Positions 18,652 through 26,421 of a DNA stretch of 44,173 bases are shown in pieces. Source of the stretch: an uncultured Alistipes sp. GTDB taxonomy: Bacteria; Bacteroidota; Bacteroidia; Bacteroidales; Rikenellaceae. Position 1 is the stretch's first letter, and each line of letters starts with the position of its first letter. A program made the translations under genes and the position numbers. The notes beneath the pieces were generated by a model. The model did not search any database, was not told the origin of the DNA, and worked only from the letters and a program-made list of their open reading frames with translations. Location of the stretch: assembly GCA_947364365.1 (NCBI GenBank), contig CANASP010000017.1, forward strand, positions 1-44,173, in the 5' to 3' direction.

Positions 18652-18688
18652 GTAAAGCTAAAAGAGCCCGAAGCCCCTTTAGCTTTAC
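18652..18688 (-). terminator. Hairpin after the 29-aa ribosomal-type gene
   Basis: An 11-bp perfect stem (GTAAAGCTAAA and complement) with a 15-base loop, 24 bp after the small gene's stop, followed on the minus strand by an A/T-rich stretch. It may terminate or attenuate transcription before RNase E/G. The rest of the gap to RNase E/G shows no gene. Confidence 0.55.
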
Positions 18689-18711
18689 AATCAATGCACG
18701 TGATGCGCTAC

Positions 18712-18801
18712 CTACTTTTTCTTGTGGCGATTCTTGCGAAGACGCTTTTTACGCTTGTGGGTAGCCATCTTGTGACGCTTATGCTTCTTTCCGTTGGGCA
18801 T
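18712..18801 (-). CDS. 29-aa basic ribosomal-type peptide (AURKAIP1/COX24, bS22-like)
   Basis: A very short reading frame starting MPNGKKHKRHKMATHKR and ending RKNRHKKK-stop: 29 residues, of which about two thirds are Lys, Arg or His. The pattern of basic pairs (KHKRHKM, HKRKKRLRKNRHKKK) resembles the AURKAIP1/COX24 domain found in bacterial bS22 and mitochondrial mS38 small-subunit proteins, and equivalent tiny genes occur in other Bacteroidetes. It sits between the HU gene and RNase E/G on the same strand, with a hairpin downstream. A role on the ribosome is inferred from this resemblance only. Confidence 0.8.
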   Translation of the reverse strand: MPNGKKHKRHKMATHKRKKRLRKNRHKKK

Positions 18802-18844
18802 GGTCGTAAGATTTTTAAGGGTTCTTTATTCTGTTGTCTGGAAA

Positions 18845-19117
18845 TTATTTCACCTTGGCCGCGAAGCTCTTGGCGGGCTTGAACGCGGGAATGTTGTGCT
18901 CGGGGATGGTGATGGTGGTATTCTTCGAGATATTGCGGGCCACCTTCTGCGCACGCTTCTTCACGACGAAGCTGCCGAAACCACGCAGGTAAACGTTGTT
19001 GTTATTGGTCAGCGACGTCTTGATACTCTCCATGAAAGCCTCGACGATGGCCTGGACCTGCACCTTCTCGACGCCGGTGCTCTTAGCGATTTCGCTTACG
19101 ATGTCAGCTTTGGTCAT
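18845..19117 (-). CDS. HU-family DNA-binding protein
   Basis: A 90-residue nucleoid protein of the HU/IHF family, the standard length. The N-terminal helices are MTKADIVSEIAKSTGVEKVQ and the segment up to about 40. The beta-arm region begins VYLRGFGSFVVKKRAQKVARN, and the C-terminus is IPAFKPAKSFAAKVK. HU dimers bend and compact DNA. The dimer-saddle motif GFGSF is intact. It is the first gene of the minus-strand series and has its own Bacteroidetes-type promoter about 50 bp upstream, as expected for an abundant protein. Confidence 0.96.
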   Translation of the reverse strand: MTKADIVSEIAKSTGVEKVQVQAIVEAFMESIKTSLTNNNNVYLRGFGSFVVKKRAQKVARNISKNTTITIPEHNIPAFKPAKSFAAKVK

Positions 19118-19165
19118 AGTATTTATATAGTATTAGAAATTAAGTTCATGCGAACAATCGGAGTG

Positions 19166-19197
19166 CAAATATACGGTTAAATTTGCATATCCCCCAA
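19166..19197 (-). promoter_or_regulatory. Promoter for the HU gene
   Basis: On the minus strand: TTGG, 20 bp, TATATTTG. The -7 element is exact and the -33 differs from TTTG by one base. It lies about 50 bp before the start codon in an A/T-rich patch. Confidence 0.65.
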
Positions 19198-19549
19198 CAA
19201 ACCGTCGTTTTTTTTCACGATTTTTAGGCCGGGGCCGACCGCAGCGCAACTGCGCACGCAACCAGCGCAATAACAAATATCGGGCAAAAGCGGCGGGGCC
19301 GGCGAAAAAAAACGCCGGCCGGTCAGCGAACGGCGCCGCAGGGCCGCGGAAAGAGGCTCCGGACCGGCCCGAAGCGGGGCGTCGGGCACCCCGGCGGCGC
19401 GGGATAGAGGTTGCCGCCCGCGGGGACGCCCGCCGCGCTCCCGCGACGGTCGAGGAGGCCGCGCGGGGCGGCCGGACCGGGCGGGCGCAGGAAAAGGGGC
19501 CGCGGAAAGAGGCGCCGCGGAAAAGGCGCGGGGTAATAAAGGAGCGGTT
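19198..19549. other. Gene-free GC-rich stretch between HU and porX
   Basis: No credible gene. It is highly GC-rich and repetitive: GGCCGCGGAAAGAGGC occurs at 19342-19357 and nearly the same at 19498-19513. A GC-rich 8-bp stem flanks eight A residues (19297-19320). I see no tRNA or other recognisable RNA. Confidence 0.6.
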
Positions 19550-19580
19550 TTTGCGTTTAACGAATAATTGGCTAATTTTG
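19550..19580 (+). promoter_or_regulatory. Promoter for porX-tsaE
   Basis: TTTG, 19-bp spacer, TAATTTTG: an exact match to the Bacteroidetes consensus, 23 bp before the porX start codon, so the mRNA leader should be short. Confidence 0.85.
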
Positions 19581-19603
19581 TAAACTAATTACGGCGAACG
19601 CTT

Positions 19604-21154
19604 ATGGTCAAAATACTCTGGGTCGACGACGAAGTCGAGCTGCTCAAGCCCCACGTGCTCTTTCTCGAAGGGAAGGGCTACGAGGTGGAAACCTGCAACA
19701 ACGGCTACGACGCCATCGACATGGCCGCCGAAGGGGCCTACGATCTGATTATCCTCGACGAGATGATGCCCGGCATGACGGGTCTCGAAACGCTGCCCAA
19801 GATCAAGGAGGTGCGCCCCACCACCCCGGTCATCATGGTGACCAAGAGCGAGGAGGAGAACATCATGGACAAGGCCGTGGGGTCGAAGATCGCCGACTAC
19901 CTCATCAAGCCCGTCAACCCCAACCAGGTGCTGCTGTCGATCAAGAAGAACGTCCACCAGCAGCAGCTGGTCACCGAGCAGACCACGGCCGACTACCGCT
20001 CGGAGTTCGGGCGGCTGGCCTCGTCGTTGCAGATGGCCGAGACCTTCGCCGACTGGTGTTCGCTCTACCGCCGCCTGACGGGGTGGGAGATCGAGCTCGA
20101 ATCCTCGACCGACCCGAGCATCAAGGAGGTGCTGACCTACCAGAAGGGCGAGGCCAACCAGGCCTTCTCGAAATTCGTGCGCCGCAACTACTACCACTGG
20201 ATCAACCGCCGCTCGGCCGAGACGCCCGTGATGTCGCACACGCTCATGCGCAACCGCATCTTCCCGGTGGCCGACGCCAACGAGAAGACGACGCTGCTGC
20301 TGATCGACAACTTCCGCTACGACCAGTGGCGGGCCATCTCGTCGCTGCTGCGCGGCTACTACGACGTGGCGCAGGACGACTTCTACTGCGCGATCCTCCC
20401 CACGGCGACCCAGTATGCGCGCAACGCCATCTTCGCGGGGCTCATGCCGCTGGCCATCGACCGTCTGATGCCCAACAAGTGGCTCAACGACAACGAGGAC
20501 GGGGGCAAGAACCAGTACGAGGAGGAGTTCCTGCGCCGCCTGATGGCCCAGAACGGCAAGACGTGGAAGTTCTCCTTCGACAAGCTCGTGCGCCCCGAGC
20601 AGGGCCGCCGTCTGGTGGACAACATCCGCAAGGTCTACGACGCCGACTTCTCGGTGATCGTCTACAACTTCCTCGACATCCTCTCCCACGCCCGCACCGA
20701 GACCGACATCATCCGCGAGCTCACCGAGGACGAGGCAGCCTTCCGTTCGCTCACCCGCTCGTGGTTCGAGCACTCGGACCTCTACACGATCCTCAAGCTG
20801 CTCTCGGAGCGGGGCCACACGGTGGTCATCACCTCCGACCACGGCACCATCCGCGTCGACAATCCGGTACGGGTGACGGGCGACCGCGAGACCTCGGCCA
20901 ACCTGCGCTACAAGACGGGGCGCAACCTGGCCTACAACTCGCGCGAGGTCTACGAGGTGCAGCGCCCCGAGGACATCCAGCTGCCGTCGGGCAACCTCTC
21001 GTCGAGCTACATCTTCGCCTACAACACCGACTTTCTGGTCTACAACAACGACGCCAACCGCCATATCCGCTACTACCGCAACACGTTCCAGCACGGCGGC
21101 ATCTCGATGGAGGAGATGATCGTGCCGTTCATCGTATTGAAACCCAAGAAATAA
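19604..21154 (+). CDS. porX: PorX-type response regulator with PglZ domain
   Basis: A 516-residue two-component regulator. The receiver domain (1-120) has the acidic pair Asp8/Asp9, phosphoacceptor Asp52 in ILDEMMPG, and KP in LIKPVNP. The C-terminal part (about 215-510) is a PglZ alkaline-phosphatase-like domain with LLIDNFRYDQW (Asp234) and ITSDHGT (Asp412, His413). The fold and length match Porphyromonas PorX, which controls type IX secretion with PorY; many Bacteroidetes keep PorX whether or not they use that system. No PorY-like kinase lies in the window. A textbook Bacteroidetes promoter precedes it and tsaE follows after 7 bp. Confidence 0.95.
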   Translation: MVKILWVDDEVELLKPHVLFLEGKGYEVETCNNGYDAIDMAAEGAYDLIILDEMMPGMTGLETLPKIKEVRPTTPVIMVTKSEEENIMDKAVGSKIADYLIKPVNPNQVLLSIKKNVHQQQLVTEQTTADYRSEFGRLASSLQMAETFADWCSLYRRLTGWEIELESSTDPSIKEVLTYQKGEANQAFSKFVRRNYYHWINRRSAETPVMSHTLMRNRIFPVADANEKTTLLLIDNFRYDQWRAISSLLRGYYDVAQDDFYCAILPTATQYARNAIFAGLMPLAIDRLMPNKWLNDNEDGGKNQYEEEFLRRLMAQNGKTWKFSFDKLVRPEQGRRLVDNIRKVYDADFSVIVYNFLDILSHARTETDIIRELTEDEAAFRSLTRSWFEHSDLYTILKLLSERGHTVVITSDHGTIRVDNPVRVTGDRETSANLRYKTGRNLAYNSREVYEVQRPEDIQLPSGNLSSSYIFAYNTDFLVYNNDANRHIRYYRNTFQHGGISMEEMIVPFIVLKPKK

Positions 21155-21161
21155 CACGACA

Positions 21162-21578
21162 ATGAAAACCATAAGCATCGATTCGCCCGAGGAGCTGCCG
21201 CAGGTGGCCGAGGCCGTCGTCGGGGCGCTCGGCGGGCGCACGGTGGTGGCGCTCGACGGCGGCATGGGGGCCGGAAAGACCACCCTCGTGCGCGAGATCG
21301 CCGCCCTTTTGGGCTGCCGCGACACGGTGACCAGCCCCACCTTCGCCATCGTCAACCAGTACGAGGCCTCCGGCGGCCGGAGGATCTTCCACTTCGACTT
21401 CTACCGCATCGACGACCCGCGCGAGGCGTTCGACCTGGGCTACGAGGAGTATTTCTACTCGGGAGCGCTGTGTCTGGTGGAGTGGCCCGAGAAGATCGAG
21501 GGGCTGCTGCCCGACGACGCGATGCACGTGCGCATCCGCGTCGACGGCGACTCGGCCCGCACCTTCGAGATCGGGTAG
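21162..21578 (+). CDS. tsaE: tRNA t6A synthesis ATPase TsaE
   Basis: TsaE is the small ATPase that works with TsaB and TsaD to make threonylcarbamoyl-adenosine at position 37 of ANN-decoding tRNAs. The 138-residue length is normal. The P-loop is GGMGAGKTTLVREI (about 28-41). SPTFAIVNQY and HFDFYRI are the family motifs around residues 62-86, and LVEWPEKI matches the conserved C-terminal element. It is co-transcribed with porX (7-bp gap), an arrangement that may simply be historical. A short GC hairpin followed by TTTT lies downstream. Confidence 0.95.
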   Translation: MKTISIDSPEELPQVAEAVVGALGGRTVVALDGGMGAGKTTLVREIAALLGCRDTVTSPTFAIVNQYEASGGRRIFHFDFYRIDDPREAFDLGYEEYFYSGALCLVEWPEKIEGLLPDDAMHVRIRVDGDSARTFEIG

Positions 21579-21665
21579 GCCGCGGCCCGGGCACCACCCC
21601 GGCGCGTCCGCCGCATGCCGGAGCCACCCAACGAACCGGCCCCCTCCCGCGTCCCGCCATAAGCC

Positions 21666-21685
21666 CCTCCCGAGGGAGGGTTTTG
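21666..21685 (+). terminator. Short GC hairpin after tsaE
   Basis: CCCTCCC-GA-GGGAGGG followed directly by TTTT. The loop is tight, so the outer pairs are the effective stem. It is the best candidate for ending the porX-tsaE unit. Confidence 0.5.
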
Positions 21686-21769
21686 GGGTGGGGTCGAAAC
21701 ATAGGGCTGCTCACCGCCGGCGGAAGCCGCAAAACCACGAAATAACGCAAAAACAAACAACAGAACTAC

Positions 21770-22192
21770 ATGAAGGAATACATCTCCAAACAACACCGGG
21801 TGCTGCGTCCCGCGGAGCAGATCTACGCGGCGATCAGCCGCTTCGACCACCTCACCCCCGCCTTGGCCGACAAGGTCGAGGAGTGGCAGGCCTCGGAGGA
21901 GCGCTGCTCGTTCAAGGCCAAGGGCTTCACGGTGAAGCTCCGCATGGAGGAGCGCATCGAGCCCAAGCACGTGAAGATCACGGGCGACGAGGGGGGCGTG
22001 CCGATCGATTTCGCCTTCTGGATCCAGTTGCACAAGGTCGCCGACTGCGACACGCGCCTTCGCGTGGTGCTGCACATCGAGCTCAACATGATGATGAAGA
22101 TGATGATCGGCTCGAAGTTGCAGGAGGCCGTCGACAAGATCGCCGAGGGGATCGCCGCGGCGATGAACGGCACGATGCCCGACATCGGATAG
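21770..22192 (+). CDS. SRPBCC (START-like) family protein
   Basis: A 140-residue protein that looks like a single SRPBCC/START-type ligand-binding domain. It opens with EYISKQHRVLRPAEQIYAAISRFDHL, followed by beta-rich segments (CSFKAKGFTVKLRMEERIEP, VPIDFAFWIQLHKV) and a long C-terminal helix (MMIGSKLQEAVDKIAEGIAAAM). The ligand is unknown. It follows tsaE at some distance on the same strand, with a terminator-like hairpin between, so it may be a separate unit. A strong terminator closes it against the convergent Nudix gene. Confidence 0.85.
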   Translation: MKEYISKQHRVLRPAEQIYAAISRFDHLTPALADKVEEWQASEERCSFKAKGFTVKLRMEERIEPKHVKITGDEGGVPIDFAFWIQLHKVADCDTRLRVVLHIELNMMMKMMIGSKLQEAVDKIAEGIAAAMNGTMPDIG

Positions 22193-22228
22193 ACCGACCG
22201 GCGCGCAAGCCCCGGCGGCAGAAACCGG

Positions 22229-22261
22229 AAAAGTCCCCTCCGCGATCCGGAGAGGACTTTT
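22229..22261. terminator. Bidirectional terminator between SRPBCC and Nudix genes
   Basis: A 14-bp stem with one mismatch (AAAAGTCCCCTCCG against CGGAGAGGACTTTT), 5-base loop, A run on one side and T run on the other, placed between convergent genes. Confidence 0.85.
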
Positions 22262-22281
22262 TCATTTTCAATTCTTAATTT

Positions 22282-22881
22282 TTAATCGTTCCCCATCGCC
22301 TCGGCGACGCGGCGGATGGTGGGAAACGCCCCGCGGAGGTTCTCCTCCACGGCGGCCGCATCGCACCACACGGCGCCGGTGATGCCCTCCTCGGTCTGGG
22401 GCGCGGTGGGCGCCGCCTCGTCGCAGCGCAGGCGGAACCAGTGGGTGCGCTTGAGCTCCCAGCGCCCTGTGGGCGGGAACCAGTAGGCGTGCAACGTCTC
22501 GCAGAGCGGCCGCTCGACCTCGGCCGCGACGCCCGTCTCCTCGCGGATCTCGCGCGCGGCGCAGGCGGCGAGCGTCTCGCCCGGTTCGAGATGCCCCTTG
22601 GGCAGGTCCCAGCGGCCGTTGCGGCGGATCATGAGCCACTCGCCCCGCGCATCGACCACCACCCCGCCGGCGGCCTCGACCCGCGTGAAGTCGGCGGCGA
22701 AGCGCTCGAAGGCCGCCTCGGGATCGGCGCTGACGACGGCGACCGTATTGGCCGATTCGAGAATTTTGGTTACTTTTGTTCGCGAGACCTCCTCGCTGTC
22801 GGCCCGGAGCACGACATCGGCGGCGGGAGCCTCCGCAGCGAAGACGACGGATTTGGTGGCGAAATAGATGGTACGGTTCAT
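22282..22881 (-). CDS. Nudix hydrolase
   Basis: A 199-residue Nudix-family hydrolase. The Nudix box is complete: G-HLEPG-E-TLAACAA-REIREETG (about 119-141). It is preceded by AAGGVVVDARGEWLMIRRNG and WDLPKG, the usual lead-in strands. The N-terminal 70 residues (MNRTIYFATKSVVFAAE and following) are typical of Bacteroidetes members with a small extra N-terminal domain. Substrate is most likely a nucleoside diphosphate derivative but cannot be specified. It is divergent from the S9 peptidase and convergent with the SRPBCC gene. Confidence 0.92.
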   Translation of the reverse strand: MNRTIYFATKSVVFAAEAPAADVVLRADSEEVSRTKVTKILESANTVAVVSADPEAAFERFAADFTRVEAAGGVVVDARGEWLMIRRNGRWDLPKGHLEPGETLAACAAREIREETGVAAEVERPLCETLHAYWFPPTGRWELKRTHWFRLRCDEAAPTAPQTEEGITGAVWCDAAAVEENLRGAFPTIRRVAEAMGND

Positions 22882-22941
22882 GGCTGATATTGCGTTTCGA
22901 CCCGACGAAAATACGAATAAATCAAGGAAACCTCAACGAAT

Positions 22942-25092
22942 ATGAAAAAAATCATCCTTTTTATGGCTATCGCAGCGATGGGGATGGCGGCCTGCGAGAG
23001 GCAGCCCCAGCCCCTTGAGATCGACAACAGGCTGACGGCCGAAGAGATCGCCGCAGGGCGTCTGACGCCCGAGGTGATGTGGAAGATGAGCCGCGCGGGC
23101 TCGTCGTCGCTCTCGCCCGACGGGCAGCGGCTCCTCTACCAGCAGACCGATTACGACATGGCCGCCAACCGCGGCGTGACGACGCTCTGGATCGAGGAGC
23201 TCGAAACGAAAGCCGTGCGCCGCCTGACCGACGGCTCGTCGAACAACCGCTCGCCGCAGTGGAGCGCCGACGGGGCGACGATCTATTTCCTGTCCGACCG
23301 TTCGGGCCGCTCGGCCGTCTGGGCCATGGACGCCGGGGGCGGCAACGCGCGGCAGATCACCGCGTCCGACGCGGCCGACATCGAAGGGTTCGGCGTGAGC
23401 CCCGACGGCGGCCACATCTGGTGGGTGCAGACGGTGCATGCCGCCGACCGCCGCTCGTCCGACGTGCACCCCGACATGGACAAGTCGAAGGGGCGCATCT
23501 ACGACGACCTGATGGTGCGCCACTGGGACTACTGGGACGAGGGCGACTACCGCCACATCTTCGTCGCCGAGCTTAAGGGCGGCAAGGCCGCGGCGGGCAA
23601 GGACATCCTCGAAGGCGCGGCGTGGGACGCCCCGCTGGCCCCCTACTTCGACATGGCCGAGATCGCCTGGAACCACGCCGGCACGATGCTGGCCTACACC
23701 TGCAAGCCGCTCACGGGCGCGGCCTACGCCGTCTCGACCGACTCGGACATCTTCGTCTACGACCTCGCGTCGGGCGCCACGCAGAACATCTGCAAGCCCG
23801 CGGGCATCGAGGAGAAGCAGCAGGATCTGCCGGGCTACGACAAATACCCCGTATGGTCGCCCGACGACCGCTACATCGCCTTCCTCTCGCAGCGCCGCGC
23901 GGGCAACGAGGCCGACAAGGCCCGGCTGTTCCTCTACGACTGCCAAACGGCCGAGATGAGCGACCTGACGGAGGATTTCGACTACAACGCCCAGAACGTC
24001 GTCTGGGAGGGCGACGACCGCCTGTGGTTCGTGGCGCCGATCGAGGCGACGCACCAGATCTGCCGCATCCGTTTCGCGGCCGATGAACCCGGCAGCAAGT
24101 GCCACGAGCCCGCCGAGGTGGAGGTGGTGACCGAGGGCGACCACGACATCAACGCCTTCACGATGGCCGCCGGGAAGATCGCCGCCGAGGTCTGCACGAT
24201 CTCGATGGCCACCGAGTTCTTCGGCGTCGACCCCGCGAGCGGCGCGATGGAGCAGCTCTCGGCGATCAACCGTCCCGTCTACGACGCCGTCGAGATGGGC
24301 CAGGTGCAGAAGCGCTGGGTGACGACCACCGACGGCAAGCAGATGCTCGTGTGGGTGATCCTGCCGCCCGACTTCGACCCGGCGAAGAAGTACCCCACGC
24401 TGCTCTACTGCCAGGGCGGCCCGCAGAGCGTCGTGTCGCAGAACTGGAGCTACCGCTGGAACTTCCAGCTCATGGCGGCGCAGGGCTACGTCGTCGTGGC
24501 GCCCAACCGCCGCGGCCTGCCCTCGTTCGGCCAGGAGTGGCTCGACCAGATCTCGGGCGACTACTCGGGTCAGAACATCCGCGACTACCTCTCGGCCATC
24601 GACGACGTGGCGCGCGAGCCGTGGGCCGACGAGACCCGCATGGGCTGCGTGGGCGCCTCCTACGGCGGCTACTCGGTCTACTTCCTGGCCGGCTGCCACG
24701 AGAAGCGTTTCAAGGCCTTCATCGCCCACTGCGGCATCTTCAACTTCGAGTCGATGTACGGCGAGACCGAGGAGCTCTTCTTCCTCAACAACGACTACGG
24801 AGGCTCCTACTGGGACACGCAGAACGCCGTGGCGCAGCGCTCCTACGCCCACTCGCCCCACAAGTTCGTCTCGAAGTGGGACACGCCGATGCTGATCTTC
24901 ACCGGCGAGTACGACTTCCGCATCCCCTACACGCAGTCGCTGCAGGCCTTCACGGCGGCCCGCATGCGCGGCATCCCGGCGCGGCTGGTTGAGTTCGAGA
25001 ACGAGGCGCACCAGGTCTTCGGTCCCCAGAACTCGATGGTGTGGAACCGCGAGTTCTTCGGTTGGCTCGACAAGTACGTCAAGCAGCGGTAG
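22942..25092 (+). CDS. S9 family prolyl-oligopeptidase-type peptidase, lipoprotein (DPP5-like)
   Basis: A 716-residue exported serine peptidase. The signal sequence ends in a lipobox (MGMAAC), so it is probably a lipoprotein. A beta-propeller (about 45-440, with repeats such as SPDGQRLLYQQTDYD and PQWSADGATIYFLSDRSG) covers a C-terminal alpha/beta-hydrolase domain. The catalytic triad is Ser573 in GASYGGYS, Asp658 in GEYDFRIPY and His690 in NEAHQVF. Layout and motifs are close to dipeptidyl-peptidase 5 and related S9C enzymes, which cut dipeptides from peptides in the periplasm. Exact specificity is inference. A perfect hairpin terminator follows. Confidence 0.93.
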   Translation: MKKIILFMAIAAMGMAACERQPQPLEIDNRLTAEEIAAGRLTPEVMWKMSRAGSSSLSPDGQRLLYQQTDYDMAANRGVTTLWIEELETKAVRRLTDGSSNNRSPQWSADGATIYFLSDRSGRSAVWAMDAGGGNARQITASDAADIEGFGVSPDGGHIWWVQTVHAADRRSSDVHPDMDKSKGRIYDDLMVRHWDYWDEGDYRHIFVAELKGGKAAAGKDILEGAAWDAPLAPYFDMAEIAWNHAGTMLAYTCKPLTGAAYAVSTDSDIFVYDLASGATQNICKPAGIEEKQQDLPGYDKYPVWSPDDRYIAFLSQRRAGNEADKARLFLYDCQTAEMSDLTEDFDYNAQNVVWEGDDRLWFVAPIEATHQICRIRFAADEPGSKCHEPAEVEVVTEGDHDINAFTMAAGKIAAEVCTISMATEFFGVDPASGAMEQLSAINRPVYDAVEMGQVQKRWVTTTDGKQMLVWVILPPDFDPAKKYPTLLYCQGGPQSVVSQNWSYRWNFQLMAAQGYVVVAPNRRGLPSFGQEWLDQISGDYSGQNIRDYLSAIDDVAREPWADETRMGCVGASYGGYSVYFLAGCHEKRFKAFIAHCGIFNFESMYGETEELFFLNNDYGGSYWDTQNAVAQRSYAHSPHKFVSKWDTPMLIFTGEYDFRIPYTQSLQAFTAARMRGIPARLVEFENEAHQVFGPQNSMVWNREFFGWLDKYVKQR

Positions 25093-25114
25093 GCACTCCC
25101 GAAAGGAGCAAGCG

Positions 25115-25146
25115 AAGAGGCATCGCCCGGCCGGGCGATGCCTCTT
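25115..25146. terminator. Bidirectional terminator between S9 peptidase and sialidase
   Basis: A perfect 32-bp inverted repeat (AAGAGGCATCGCCCGG and complement) whose central bases must form the loop, followed by TTC on the plus strand, between two convergent genes. Confidence 0.85.
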
Positions 25147-25162
25147 TTCGTCGTCGGGCGGT

Positions 25163-26335
25163 CTATTCGGCGACCGGCGCGGCTTCGGGCTCGGCTTCGA
25201 GCCAGTCGAGTGTCAGGCGCGTGAACCAGATCTCGTAGCCGGGATCCCAGTCGCCCACCTCGGTCAGAAGACCGATCGAGCCGTCGTCGAGCACCGTGAG
25301 CGACGAGTAGCCCGCGGGGCAGTCCCACACCGTTCGGCGCACGGGCCACGTCCGGCCGCCGTCGTAGCTCAGGGCGATCGAGACGTTGCGCCGCGCCGAG
25401 GAGTCGGCCGGGATCGAGTGGAGCAGGATCTCGCGGCCGCGGGCGAACTTTTTCGGATAGCGGATGATGTCGCCGTCGCAGGCCGGGTCGGGAAGGTCCG
25501 ACCACGTGCCGGGCTCGCTCCACGAGGCGCCGCAGTCGTTCGACACGGCATATCGGCGGCCGCCCTTCGCGGGGTTGCGCATGCTGATGATCCAGCTGCC
25601 GTCGGAGAGCTCCACGATTTTCGACTCGTCGCCCACGGGCGGTGTGGCCACGGGCGCGGGGAGCAGGCGCCAGGTGTGTCCGCCGTCGTCGGAGCGGCAG
25701 ACGTAGTTGTAGAGCGGAGGCCACTTCTCGCCCGTGTGCGCGGCGGCCACGGCGAAGAGCAGCGCGCCGTCGTCGAGCGCGAGCGCCCGGCCCGAGGCGG
25801 CGAACATCGCCGAGATGGGCGCCGAGGCGGGATTATCGCAGCCGGGGCCGTAGAGCTGGGAGGTGATATCTTCGGCAGGGCTCCATGTCAGTCCGTTGTC
25901 GGCGCTGCGCGCCACGCACACGCGCGTCGGACGCTCGGCCGTCGAGGCCCACAGGCCGCAGCCGGCGGCGAAGACGCACACCACGTCGCCCGAGCGGGGG
26001 TCGACCGCGAGGGCCGCGTCGCCGTAGCCGCACGTGTCGAGGTGACGGGCGATGACGATCTGGTCGCTCCACGTCGCTCCGCGGTCGGTGCTGCGGCGCA
26101 GGACCACGTCGATCAGGTTGGGCAGGTCGCCCTGCTGGTCGCCGCGCCGGTCGGCCACGGCCAGCAGCGACCCGTCGGCGGCGGTGACGATGGCAGGGAT
26201 GCGGTAGTAGCGCGATCCGTCATCGCCCTGGGCGAAGAGCCGGGTGTGGACGGGCTCGGCGGGCGGCTGCTGGGAGCAGGCGGCCGCGAGGGCGGCACCG
26301 AGAAGCAGCGCCGCGAAGAGAAGGGTTCGTTTCAT
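25163..26335 (-). CDS. GH33 exo-sialidase, lipoprotein
   Basis: A 390-residue neuraminidase that releases terminal sialic acids from host glycans. The signal sequence ends in a lipobox (ALAAAC, Cys20). The six-bladed propeller shows five Asp-box repeats: STDRGATW (82-89), SADNGLTW (144-151), SDDGGHTW (215-222), SNDCGASW (265-272) and SYDGGRTW (323-330). Active-site residues are visible: Arg45 in YYRIP, Glu237 in DESKIVEL, Arg253 in SMRN and Tyr343 in GYSSL. There is no N-terminal carbohydrate-binding domain. No other sialic-acid genes lie nearby, so catabolism must be encoded elsewhere. Confidence 0.92.
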   Translation of the reverse strand: MKRTLLFAALLLGAALAAACSQQPPAEPVHTRLFAQGDDGSRYYRIPAIVTAADGSLLAVADRRGDQQGDLPNLIDVVLRRSTDRGATWSDQIVIARHLDTCGYGDAALAVDPRSGDVVCVFAAGCGLWASTAERPTRVCVARSADNGLTWSPAEDITSQLYGPGCDNPASAPISAMFAASGRALALDDGALLFAVAAAHTGEKWPPLYNYVCRSDDGGHTWRLLPAPVATPPVGDESKIVELSDGSWIISMRNPAKGGRRYAVSNDCGASWSEPGTWSDLPDPACDGDIIRYPKKFARGREILLHSIPADSSARRNVSIALSYDGGRTWPVRRTVWDCPAGYSSLTVLDDGSIGLLTEVGDWDPGYEIWFTRLTLDWLEAEPEAAPVAE

Positions 26336-26384
26336 GGGTCGGTTTTTTATGGGGTAATTTTTTCGTAAGATCGGGACAAATCGC

Positions 26385-26392
26385 TACTTTTG
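26385..26392 (+). promoter_or_regulatory. Candidate -7 element for hpt-queE-divIC
   Basis: TACTTTTG fits TAnnTTTG, 29 bp before the hpt start. The -33 region (TTTCG around 26361) is degenerate. It directly abuts the opposite-strand element for the sialidase gene. Confidence 0.6.
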
Positions 26393-26400
26393 CAAAATTA
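26393..26400 (-). promoter_or_regulatory. Candidate -7 element for the sialidase gene
   Basis: The minus strand reads TAATTTTG, about 58 bp before the sialidase start codon. No good -33 is seen. The two -7 elements touch end to end, so polymerase could occupy only one at a time. Confidence 0.5.
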
Positions 26401-26421
26401 ACAAAATAAACGACATTCGCT

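Noticed and set aside
18694-18882. Plus-strand frame MHVMRYLLFLVAILAKTLF, which looks like a membrane peptide
   Set aside because: It is antisense to the 29-aa basic peptide; Lys/Arg codons read backwards give Leu/Phe, which mimics a hydrophobic segment.
19178-19185. TAAATTTG on the plus strand beside the HU promoter
   Set aside because: The nearest plus-strand gene is more than 400 bp away and already has a perfect promoter; no -33 element fits.
22771-22778. TACTTTTG on the plus strand within the Nudix gene, with ATTG 20 bp upstream
   Set aside because: It would drive the S9 peptidase with a leader of about 155 bases, but it lies in conserved coding sequence and may be chance.
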